From Campylobacterota bacterium (lineage in GTDB: Bacteria; Campylobacterota; Campylobacteria; Campylobacterales; Sulfurovaceae), in the NCBI GenBank assembly GCA_022600655.1, contig JAHZJZ010000282.1, forward strand, positions 1 to 19,722: a stretch of DNA of 19,722 nucleotides, in the 5' to 3' direction. A model generated the notes under the pieces. It was not told the DNA's origin and ran no database searches. It saw only the letters and a list, made by a program, of their open reading frames with translations. A program made the translations under genes and the position numbers. Shown here in pieces: positions 7,224-14,215 of this stretch (position 1 is its first letter; the number at the start of each line of letters is the position of its first letter).

Positions 7224-7252
7224 GCATTCCACAACTGGAGTTGTGGAACGAG
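7224..7252 (-). repeat. Right end repeat of the tyrosine-transposase element (REP-like palindrome)
   Basis: An exact inverted copy of 6584-6612, starting GCATTCCACAAC and ending GTTGTGGAACGAG on the plus strand. With its partner it bounds a 669-bp unit containing only the transposase gene. Confidence 0.85.
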
Positions 7253-7273
7253 TAAAGAGGTCTTTTACAGCTT

Positions 7274-7326
7274 GTTACCAACCATTTACTTTCAGTTACC
7301 CACCGTTTGACTAGAACTCGTATAAT
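7274..7326 (+). promoter_or_regulatory. Tandem-repeat operator plus -10 box of the PycTM-porin operon (copy 3)
   Basis: TTACC at 7275 and 7296 (21 bp apart) with TTAC at 7286; the 35-bp core differs from the cotH copy at only 3 positions. A consensus TATAAT lies at 7321-7326, again 47 bp after the start of the core. It begins 22 bp after the right end of the transposase element, so the element is inserted just upstream of the operator without damaging it. Confidence 0.75.
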
Positions 7327-7362
7327 ACAGATAACTTAAATTTACTGTACGAGGAGTAGTGT

Positions 7363-7935
7363 ATGACCACCCCCATAACTCTAGCCCAGAGAGATAAAAG
7401 CAAAAAACCCCGTTCGGTTGAGACGCTGTTTAGAAATGCCTTACGCTCCAATCTGGAGTTGACTGCTTTGGCTGACTCTAAGGCGAGTATTCTTATCTCT
7501 GTTAATGGATTTATCTTGACCGTGATTGTGACAGCATCAGGTTTGCAGATGAACCACCCTTTGATGGTCTATCCCTTTATTGCGATTATTATTACAGCCA
7601 TGGCTTCTATCTCTTTTGCGACCAAAGCGATTCAACCTCGATATAAAGAGCATCTGATTAAAAAAGAGCATCAGGTGAATTACAACTCCATTTTATATTT
7701 TCAAGACATCGCCTCTTTGACACCTGAAGCCTATTTAAAAGAGGCAAAAGAGGTAATACTCACGACCGAAGCAACCCAAGAGAATATTTTGCAACATCTC
7801 CATATTTTAGGAGCAGAGATAAAAATTAAGTACCGTTGGTTACGCCAAGCCTATACCATTTTTACATTGGGGCTGATTGTTAGTATGATTTTGGTTGTCT
7901 ATGCACTACTTAATATGATGCCAGAGGGGATATAA
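7363..7935 (+). CDS. PycTM (DUF5706)-like three-helix membrane protein
   Basis: A 190-residue inner-membrane protein. The N-terminal helix carries ALRSNLELTALADSKASIL (26-44). The LAD-x-KA signature just before a first membrane helix is characteristic of the PycTM/DUF5706 fold, known from Pycsar anti-phage effectors. Further membrane helices lie at about 67-88 and 164-185, with a soluble segment between. In Pycsar the effector senses cCMP or cUMP and damages the membrane, but it is normally next to a uridylate/cytidylate cyclase, and none is encoded here. Instead the gene is one base upstream of a porin gene and shares its promoter. A GAGGAG ribosome site supports the start. The family call is by motif recall; a defence role is unproven and an envelope role looks as likely. 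Confidence 0.65.
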   Translation: MTTPITLAQRDKSKKPRSVETLFRNALRSNLELTALADSKASILISVNGFILTVIVTASGLQMNHPLMVYPFIAIIITAMASISFATKAIQPRYKEHLIKKEHQVNYNSILYFQDIASLTPEAYLKEAKEVILTTEATQENILQHLHILGAEIKIKYRWLRQAYTIFTLGLIVSMILVVYALLNMMPEGI

Positions 7936-7936
7936 A

Positions 7937-9055
7937 ATGAGAAATTGTAAGATAAAAATTGGGTTGTTAACACTTTTAGTTGTGCCAACACTGCTCTGTG
8001 CCAATGAGGCTTTTGAGGTAGCAGGACAGATAGTTGCCGAGAGTTCTTGGTTTGAGAGTGAAGAGGGGGAGTCGACCAACGACCAAGCGATTCGTCGAGC
8101 CAGAATTGGAATCAAAGGCAAACCCACTTCAGAACTAAAGTACGAAATTGAGTACAGTTTTACAGGTAATAATGATTGGAAAGATGTCTATTTGCAGTAT
8201 GAGTTTGCACCCGATTTTTTTGTAAAAGCAGGAAACATCAAAGAGCCAATAGGGCTTGAAGCACTCAGTACCTCTAAAGTGAACACTTTTATGGAGCGTT
8301 CTTTAAGTCATGCGTTTCTAAACAAGCGAAAATTGGGGGTGCAGATGCATCGCTATATTAAAAGTGATGACCATCGCTATACGCTAACAGCAGGGGCGTT
8401 TGGAAAATCACTTGATAATGTTATTGATAATGAAGAGGATGGAACCTCTGTTGTGGGTCGAGCCACCTACGCCTATATGCCTAAAAAAAACAGACTACTG
8501 CATCTAGGGTTAGCCACAGCCTATACCGAGTATGATGAGCAGACAATTAAACTCAATACCACTCCAGAGTCAGACCTCTTTGACAGAAAATTAATCTCAA
8601 CCAAGATTAAAAATGTGGAAGAGAGTCAACATGTAGGTTTAGAAGGTGCTGTTATATGGGACAACCTTTCACTCCAAGGTGAATACATGAATATGGGTAT
8701 TCAAAACGACGATAGCAGTTATGATTTTAACGGTTGGTATCTACAAGCTAGTTGGTTTATTACAGGTGAGTCCCGAGGCTATAAAGCTAAAAAAGCGACA
8801 CTTTCAAGAGTTAAACCTAAGAATCCTATAACAGAAGGGGGATTAGGTGCTTGGGAAGTGGCGATGAGAATGAGTTATCTTGACATTGATGACAAAGATG
8901 AAGAGGAGAGTAAAGAGACCGATTATACGGTTGGTTTAAACTGGTACGCCACCTCAAACTTTCGGATGATGGCAAACTATGTTCGAGCTGAATTGACAGA
9001 GCCTGACTTAGATTCAGAAGATATTGTGCAGGTTCGGGTGCAGTATGATTTTTAA
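7937..9055 (+). CDS. Phosphate-selective-type (OprO/OprP) outer-membrane porin
   Basis: A 372-residue outer-membrane beta-barrel. A signal peptide (cleavage near LLCANEA) is followed by an N-terminal QAIRRARIGIKGKPTSELKYEIEYSF stretch typical of OprO/P porins, then the FFVKAGNIKEPIGLE strand. Alternating beta-strands run to a terminal Phe (VRVQYDF), the signal for Bam-dependent insertion. Family members form trimeric anion channels for phosphate or polyphosphate; the specificity here is inferred from family only. The start lies 1 nt after the stop of the PycTM-like gene, with the ribosome site (GAGGGG) inside that gene, so the two are translationally coupled. Expression should follow the tandem-repeat promoter at 7274. 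Confidence 0.85.
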   Translation: MRNCKIKIGLLTLLVVPTLLCANEAFEVAGQIVAESSWFESEEGESTNDQAIRRARIGIKGKPTSELKYEIEYSFTGNNDWKDVYLQYEFAPDFFVKAGNIKEPIGLEALSTSKVNTFMERSLSHAFLNKRKLGVQMHRYIKSDDHRYTLTAGAFGKSLDNVIDNEEDGTSVVGRATYAYMPKKNRLLHLGLATAYTEYDEQTIKLNTTPESDLFDRKLISTKIKNVEESQHVGLEGAVIWDNLSLQGEYMNMGIQNDDSSYDFNGWYLQASWFITGESRGYKAKKATLSRVKPKNPITEGGLGAWEVAMRMSYLDIDDKDEEESKETDYTVGLNWYATSNFRMMANYVRAELTEPDLDSEDIVQVRVQYDF

Positions 9056-9137
9056 AATGATGGGGGAGTTACGCCAATATAAAATAATAGCTAGGTTTTA
9101 GGAGTGAGGTTGGAAACACCCTTATAAAGAGTATATT

Positions 9138-9180
9138 GAAGTAAGAAATAAAGGCTAATAGCTTACTTCTTTATTTATAA
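9138..9180 (+). terminator. Possible terminator after the porin gene
   Basis: GAAGTAAG (9138-9145) pairs with CTTACTTC (9162-9169), followed by a T/A-rich stretch. The stem is 8 bp with a 16-nt loop. The surrounding 254-bp gap (9056-9309) holds nothing else I can identify except the next promoter. Confidence 0.4.
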
Positions 9181-9282
9181 AACCCAAAGAATATTATCTA
9201 ATTACCTACATAACATTTTCCTCTTTTTTTATAGAAAAAATCCACGCTAAAATCACCACTCCTACCTTTAAAATAAAAAATG

Positions 9283-9288
9283 TATAAT
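9283..9288 (+). promoter_or_regulatory. Probable -10 box of the first selO gene
   Basis: TATAAT directly preceded by TG, 27 bp upstream of the ATG, is a good -10 candidate. No convincing -35 hexamer is seen, and the tandem TTACC operator is absent here. Confidence 0.4.
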
Positions 9289-9309
9289 CCAAAAAACCAA
9301 GGATAACCC

Positions 9310-11010
9310 ATGAAAACGACAGAACAAAATATTAATATGATAAAAACACTCAATGACCTAGCACCATTAGCTGACTATTCGTTAATGAATACCCTGACCC
9401 CTGACCCTAAAGCCACAGAAAATGGGGTAGATCACACTTCAAGAGAAGTATTTTCAGGACACTATGTCCCTGTAAACCCAACACCCATAGAAAATCCACA
9501 GTACATTGCACACAGCAAAAACTTTTTTGCTGAACTGGGTTTTGATGATAGTTTAGCTCAGTCTCCTGATTTTGTTCGTATGTTTTCTGGGGATATTTCA
9601 GAAGTACCAGCACCTTTAAAAAGGACTGGTTGGGCGACAGGGTATGCCCTTTCTATTTATGGAAATGAATACTATGACCAGTGTCCTTTTAGAACAGGGA
9701 ATGGCTATGGTGATGGTCGAGCTGTTTCTGTTTTGGAAGCTGTAATTAATGGTCGTCGTTGGGAGATGCAACTTAAAGGGGGAGGTCAAACACCTTATTG
9801 TCGTGGGGCTGATGGTCGTGCTGTTTTACGTTCGAGTGTGCGTGAGTTTTTAGCTCAGGAGCATATGCATTCATTGGGTATTCCAAGCTCTCGCTCTTTG
9901 AGTTTGTATACTTCTATGACCGAAACAGTTAATCGACCTTGGTTTAGAGAAGATTCGCATTCAAGAGACCCTGAAGTGATGATTAGCGAAGCAGTTGCTA
10001 TTACAACACGGGTAGCTCCTTCGTTTATTCGTGTTGGACAGATTGAACTTTTTGGACGACGTGCGCGTAAAAATGAGCATCCAAAAGCATTGGAAGAGCT
10101 TGAAATGATAGTGTTGCATTTGATTGAGCGTGAGTACAATGATGAAATAGATGAAAACTTAACGCTTTCTGAAAAAGTGATAGCACTTGCCACGGCATTT
10201 CGTTCTCGGCTTACTTCTCTTGTGGCAAACTGGATGCGTGTGGGTTATTGTCAAGGAAACTTTAACTCTGACAACTGTGCAGCTGGTGGGTTTACCCTTG
10301 ATTTTGGTCCATTTGGTTTTATGGATAAGTATGACCCAAAGTATCAGCCATGGACAGGTGGTGGAGATCACTTTGCTTTTTTCAATCAGCCCAATGCAGC
10401 AGAGCGTAATTTTTATTCATTTTGTATGGCTTTAAAGCCATTAGTCGCTTCAGATGACAATGCTTTACGGCAACTGCATGAGATTCATAAAGATTTTCCA
10501 AATGTCATGAAAGAAGAGATGCAAAAAATGTGGGCTTCTAAACTTGGGCTTGAAACGTATGATGACGCACTCTACAAAGAACTTAGAACATTGATGATAC
10601 AAACTTCGGTGGATTACACGCTATTTTTTAGAGAACTCTCGGAGTTACCTGAAGATATTTTAGCATTGACTAAAAGCTTTTATAACAACATATTAGACAA
10701 TGAACGTGCTAAGCAAAGTTGGTCAACATGGTTAGAGAAATGGAAATTAGCCATAAACAGTAGTGACAGAGAAGTGCTTTCAAAGAAAATGAAACTTGTC
10801 AACCCAAAATACACCTTAAGAGAGTGGCATCTTGTACCTGCCTACAAAGATGCAGAAATAGGAGACTATACGCTTATGGAAGAGCTACAAGAGGTAATGA
10901 CCAATCCTTATGATGAGCAGTCTAAAGAGGTAGAGGAGAAGTATTATGCTTTGAAACCTGTGGCGTTATTTGACATTGCTGGGGTGTCTCATGTGAGTTG
11001 CTCATCGTAA
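9310..11010 (+). CDS. selO: SelO/YdiU-family protein adenylyltransferase, divergent paralogue
   Basis: A 566-residue SelO pseudokinase, longer than the usual 480-500. It keeps the ATP-binding GDGRAVSV (134-141), the lysine of MQLKGGGQTPY (Lys156), ADGRAVLRSSVREFL (167-181), the N-x-D-N loop FNSDN (318-322) and the metal Asp in LDFGPFGFMD (Asp331). SelO enzymes bind ATP upside down and transfer AMP to Ser/Thr/Tyr of target proteins, often in redox stress. The C-terminus ends SCSS with Cys564, the position that is selenocysteine in some family members; here it is an ordinary TGC codon. An insertion (GYALSIYGNEYYDQCPFRTGNGYG) replaces the usual AGHQFG segment, marking a distinct subfamily. A second, canonical selO starts at 18606. 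AAGGA precedes the ATG. Confidence 0.9.
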   Translation: MKTTEQNINMIKTLNDLAPLADYSLMNTLTPDPKATENGVDHTSREVFSGHYVPVNPTPIENPQYIAHSKNFFAELGFDDSLAQSPDFVRMFSGDISEVPAPLKRTGWATGYALSIYGNEYYDQCPFRTGNGYGDGRAVSVLEAVINGRRWEMQLKGGGQTPYCRGADGRAVLRSSVREFLAQEHMHSLGIPSSRSLSLYTSMTETVNRPWFREDSHSRDPEVMISEAVAITTRVAPSFIRVGQIELFGRRARKNEHPKALEELEMIVLHLIEREYNDEIDENLTLSEKVIALATAFRSRLTSLVANWMRVGYCQGNFNSDNCAAGGFTLDFGPFGFMDKYDPKYQPWTGGGDHFAFFNQPNAAERNFYSFCMALKPLVASDDNALRQLHEIHKDFPNVMKEEMQKMWASKLGLETYDDALYKELRTLMIQTSVDYTLFFRELSELPEDILALTKSFYNNILDNERAKQSWSTWLEKWKLAINSSDREVLSKKMKLVNPKYTLREWHLVPAYKDAEIGDYTLMEELQEVMTNPYDEQSKEVEEKYYALKPVALFDIAGVSHVSCSS

Positions 11011-11023
11011 TTTTTTAAATAAG

Positions 11024-11065
11024 ATTCCTTTTCCCTTCGGCTACGCTCAGGGAACGGAGTTTTTT
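11024..11065 (+). terminator. Rho-independent terminator of selO
   Basis: ATTCC-TT-TTCCCT (11024-11036) pairs with AGGGAA-C-GGAGT (11049-11060) and is followed by a six-T run. The loop region TCGGCTACGCTC and the TTCCCT/AGGGAA stem resemble a dispersed palindrome I recall from other bacterial genomes, so it may be a co-opted repeat. Confidence 0.72.
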
Positions 11066-11113
11066 AAACTATTGAGTAACGTTGGCTGAGCGATTCTAAA
11101 GATTAGATTTTCT

Positions 11114-12325
11114 CTACTCTTTTCCACACTCACCAGATTTTTTAAGCACACGTTTCGTGAAAACAGGACCTAGAAACTCATGTACAATGGTGGTAGCGAT
11201 AATAATATTTAAAATAATCGGTGCCATCATTTCAAATCCTGCTTGATTTTGCAACGAGAGTGCCAAACCAATAGCAATTCCTGCTTGAGGGAAAAGAGCA
11301 ATGCCTAAGTAGTTTTGTACATGCTTATCAGCTCCACTAAGTTTTGCTCCAACCCAAACACCTGTTATTTTACCAATAATTCTAAAAAGAACATAAACCA
11401 CAATGACCAGTGGCATGGTCAAAAGAAAACTTACGCTGAGGTGCATTGCAGAAAGTGTAAAGAAAAGCATAAAGATAATCTCTTTTAGGTGATTGTCAAA
11501 CTCCTCTTTGACTAAAAAAAACTCATTTGAGAGATTTGCCATTACTACACCCATAACCAGTGAAGAGAAGAGCGGTTCCAAGTTCCAGTACTGACTCAAA
11601 CTATAAACCATAAATATCATTCCCAAGGTAGAGGTGGTTTTCATGCTTGGTTGATTGATAAAAATTCGGTCGATTAACTCAGAGATAATAGCACCCACTA
11701 CCCCCAAAAGAATACTCAGTACAATCACCCAGAAAACCGATAAAAAAGTTCCAAAAGAGCAACCACCACTATCTATCATCATGGCACTGGTAATGGTCAC
11801 GATAAAACTAAAGAGTACCAACGCTATGGCATTGTCTGCTGCAACCACACTCAACAGAAATGAACTAAATTTTCCTTTGGCTTTAAGTTCATGAATTATA
11901 GCTAAAATGGTCGCGGGAGCCGTAGCTGCTGCCAAACCACCAAAAAGTAGAGCAATAGTAAGTCGTTGCTCTTCTGCAAATCCTAACCCTAAAATATCAA
12001 AAAGGAGGTAAAAACTACTACCAATAAATAAAAAGGTAAAAAATGTTTCAAAAAAAGAGACCAAAGCAATCTGTTTCCAAAACTCTTTAATAATATTATA
12101 CTTTAAATTTGCCCCCACCAAAACAGCAATAAGAGAAAGGGACAACTCTGTAATAATATGTGTCTCTTCAACAAACTCATAAGTAATGATTCCTAATACC
12201 TCTGGTCCAATAATAAAGCCCAAAATAAGAAAACCTACTACATTGAGTAGACCAACTTTTGAGCTTATCCATTTGGTAAATGCACCCAGTACAAATATAA
12301 GACCAATATAAAAAAGAGTCTGCAT
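11114..12325 (-). CDS. Cation:proton antiporter (CPA2-like, Na+/H+ exchanger domain)
   Basis: A 403-residue polytopic membrane protein with about 11-13 helices covering its whole length. The first helices include LNVVGFLILGFIIGPEVLG, a typical Na_H_Exchanger start. GGLAAATAPATILAIIHELKAKGKFSSFLLSVVAADNAIALVLFSFI contains the TAPA-type unwound segment and a conserved Asp in AADN (about residue 164) used in ion translocation. There is no C-terminal TrkA/RCK domain, so it is the transporter core only. It would exchange Na+ or K+ for protons at the inner membrane. It lies 75 bp downstream of the DUF58 gene in the same direction and converges with selO. An AGAGGA site precedes the ATG. The ion is not predictable. 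Confidence 0.85.
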   Translation of the reverse strand: MQTLFYIGLIFVLGAFTKWISSKVGLLNVVGFLILGFIIGPEVLGIITYEFVEETHIITELSLSLIAVLVGANLKYNIIKEFWKQIALVSFFETFFTFLFIGSSFYLLFDILGLGFAEEQRLTIALLFGGLAAATAPATILAIIHELKAKGKFSSFLLSVVAADNAIALVLFSFIVTITSAMMIDSGGCSFGTFLSVFWVIVLSILLGVVGAIISELIDRIFINQPSMKTTSTLGMIFMVYSLSQYWNLEPLFSSLVMGVVMANLSNEFFLVKEEFDNHLKEIIFMLFFTLSAMHLSVSFLLTMPLVIVVYVLFRIIGKITGVWVGAKLSGADKHVQNYLGIALFPQAGIAIGLALSLQNQAGFEMMAPIILNIIIATTIVHEFLGPVFTKRVLKKSGECGKE

Positions 12326-12400
12326 CAGATATCTATTCCTCTCAAAAATTTTAGTAATGATACACTATATTTAGCATGTTTAAACCATAAATCTTAAAAT

Positions 12401-13213
12401 TTATGACAAAAATATACTACTAAGTTTTGTCACTACCTCATCTCTATGATAAATTTTGGTATATCGAATATTATGCTGATGAAGATGTTCCACTAACCTC
12501 TCATCATGCTCTATCAATTTCATTCGATAGTGTTCAATAGCTTTTGAACTAAGCGTTTGATTTATAGGGTGAGTGGTTTGAGGGTTTATTAATTGATGAC
12601 TTAGGGAAGCTTTGGGGTTCTCTTCAAACTCATCACGAACCATAACAACTATAACTTCATGCTTCTGTGCCAAAACAGATAAATCAACCAACTCCAAGAA
12701 GTCACCAATGACAAACAACAGACTCTTTTGAGCAAGATAAATCTCACCTATCTTGCTATAATCAACCCTACTACCTATAAGTTCTGACTCATAAATATCG
12801 TGAATCCCTCTGTTTATCTGAGTAAACTCTTTAGTAGGGTCATAGGTTTTTACGCTATCATTTTTAACTGTTATAAGGGTGAAAATATCATTATTATAAT
12901 GAGCAGAATACCCTAAAGTTGCCAAAACCTGCACTAGAGTATTGAGCTTATCTCCAACCATAAATCGCCCATCAACTAAAGAACAAACAGCCACATTTAG
13001 CTCTCGCTCCTCATGCATCTTCTTTACATAAGGTTTACCCAGTTTTGCTGAATTAATCCAAGAGATATGACGAATATCATCCCCCTGCTCATACTCACGA
13101 AGCTCTGCAAAGTCATACCCTTGTCCTAAAATGCGTGAGAGATTTCCTCCACTAAGATGGCTATAGACATTCTCTTTGGCTTTTAGGAGAATGGTTTGGA
13201 GTTTTTGGTTCAT
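12401..13213 (-). CDS. DUF58-family protein of the MoxR/Bat cluster
   Basis: A 270-residue DUF58 protein. The family signature is clear: DFAELREYEQGDDIRHISWINSAKLGKPYVK (34-64), the conserved R-x-Y-x-x-GD-x-R-x-I-x-W block, followed by a vWA-like fold in which the MIDAS serines are absent (SLVDGRF). DUF58 proteins are constant companions of MoxR ATPases and Bat vWA proteins, and are thought to be substrates or adaptors of MoxR chaperones. I chose the ATG at 13213, which follows AGGGAG. The longer start at 13237 would take its first residues from the BIME-like palindrome inserted between this gene and moxR. It is last in the batD-moxR-DUF58 order. Confidence 0.86.
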   Translation of the reverse strand: MNQKLQTILLKAKENVYSHLSGGNLSRILGQGYDFAELREYEQGDDIRHISWINSAKLGKPYVKKMHEERELNVAVCSLVDGRFMVGDKLNTLVQVLATLGYSAHYNNDIFTLITVKNDSVKTYDPTKEFTQINRGIHDIYESELIGSRVDYSKIGEIYLAQKSLLFVIGDFLELVDLSVLAQKHEVIVVMVRDEFEENPKASLSHQLINPQTTHPINQTLSSKAIEHYRMKLIEHDERLVEHLHQHNIRYTKIYHRDEVVTKLSSIFLS

Positions 13214-13224
13214 CTGGCTCCCTC

Positions 13225-13295
13225 GTAGCATGGGCATTTCTGCCCACGATGAACTGCTAGTGAATATTTTTCGTGGGCAGAAATGCCCACGCTAC
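13225..13295. repeat. BIME-like pair of inverted REP palindromes (71 bp)
   Basis: Two hairpins in opposite orientation. The left arm begins GTAGCATGGGCA and folds on TGCCCACG; the right arm is CGTGGGCA...TGCCCACG ending CTAC. Each arm has a GTAG head at its outer end, the tetranucleotide typical of REP sequences. A 71-bp near-copy is at 18509-18579. The outer CTA (13292-13294) is the TAG stop codon of moxR, and the left arm ends 11 bp before the DUF58 start codon. Confidence 0.85.
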
Positions 13296-14215
13296 GGTAT
13301 CGCCACACGTTCAATAACCCTTTTCAAAACCTCATCCACACTAACCCCTTTTGCTCGTGCTTCATACGAAAGCCCTACTCTATGACGCAACACAGCATAC
13401 GCCATGGTCACAACATCAACAGGTGATACAAACTCTTTTCCAGCCAAATAAGCGTGAGCTTTAGAAGCCTTATACAAATCGATAGAGGCACGTGGAGAAG
13501 CACCATAACGTATGTTTTTATTTTCTATTCGTGTTTCACGTATTAATGCTACGATGTATTTTTCAACCTCTTCATCTATATGGAGTTTATCTATCTCAGC
13601 AGCAACACTCTCTAACTCATCAGAAGAGAAAATAGCCTGTACATTTTTAGTACTTTTAGTAGCAATTCGTCGCATAATCTCTAGCTCATCAACTTCACTG
13701 TTATGCTCAACTACCAACTTCATCATAAACCTATCTAGCTGTGCCTCTGGCAATCGGTAAACTCCTTCTTGCTCCAATGGGTTTTGAGTCGCCATTACCA
13801 TAAACGGTCGTGGCACTTCAAAACTATGTTCTCCAATAGTCACCTGACGCTCCTGCATCGCTTCAAGTAGAGCTGATTGCACTTTTGAAGGACTTCGGTT
13901 TATCTCATCAGCTAGAAGCAGTTGGGTAAAGATAGGACCTTTTTTGATTTTAAAGTCATTGCTCTTTGGGTCATAAATTTCTGCTCCGATAATATCAGAC
14001 GGCAAAAGGTCTGGGGTAAACTGTATTCGTTTAAAGTCTAATTTTAGGGCTGAAGCTAATGCTTTAACTGTTGTGGTTTTAGCCAATCCAGGAACCCCCT
14101 CGACTAAAATATGCCCCTCACACAACAGACCAATTAACAACCCCTCAACCATCTGCTCTTGACCTATGACGGCTTTGGCTATCTCTTGTTTTAACTTCGT
14201 TATTTTATCTCTCAT
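13292..14215 (-). CDS. MoxR-family AAA+ ATPase
   Basis: A 307-residue AAA+ protein of the MoxR (AAA_3) type. Walker A is GVPGLAKT (40-47), Walker B LLLADEI (99-105), sensor 1 lies in MATQNPLEQEG (Asn145), and an arginine-finger-type LDRF sits at 160-163. A C-terminal AAA lid follows. MoxR ATPases act with vWA proteins as chaperones for metal-centre insertion or envelope stress tolerance. It overlaps the upstream BatD-like gene by 11 nt. The final TAG stop is provided by the head of the BIME-like palindrome, so the native C-terminus may have been trimmed or altered when that repeat inserted; the last residues read VAIP. Confidence 0.92.
   Translation of the reverse strand: MRDKITKLKQEIAKAVIGQEQMVEGLLIGLLCEGHILVEGVPGLAKTTTVKALASALKLDFKRIQFTPDLLPSDIIGAEIYDPKSNDFKIKKGPIFTQLLLADEINRSPSKVQSALLEAMQERQVTIGEHSFEVPRPFMVMATQNPLEQEGVYRLPEAQLDRFMMKLVVEHNSEVDELEIMRRIATKSTKNVQAIFSSDELESVAAEIDKLHIDEEVEKYIVALIRETRIENKNIRYGASPRASIDLYKASKAHAYLAGKEFVSPVDVVTMAYAVLRHRVGLSYEARAKGVSVDEVLKRVIERVAIP

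Noticed and set aside
6584..7252. CRISPR or integron reading of the repeated palindromes
   Set aside because: Only two inverted copies flank a single transposase gene; there are no regularly spaced direct repeats with unique spacers and no cas or integrase gene.
10990..11010. Possible selenocysteine codon at the SelO C-terminus
   Set aside because: The penultimate-region residue is encoded by TGC (Cys) and the gene ends in TAA; there is no in-frame TGA.
13176..13385. Small open frames through the palindromes (also 18440-18634 on the minus strand)
   Set aside because: They are created by the GC-rich BIME sequence read in frame and cover coding sequence of neighbouring genes on the other strand or frame; no family resemblance.
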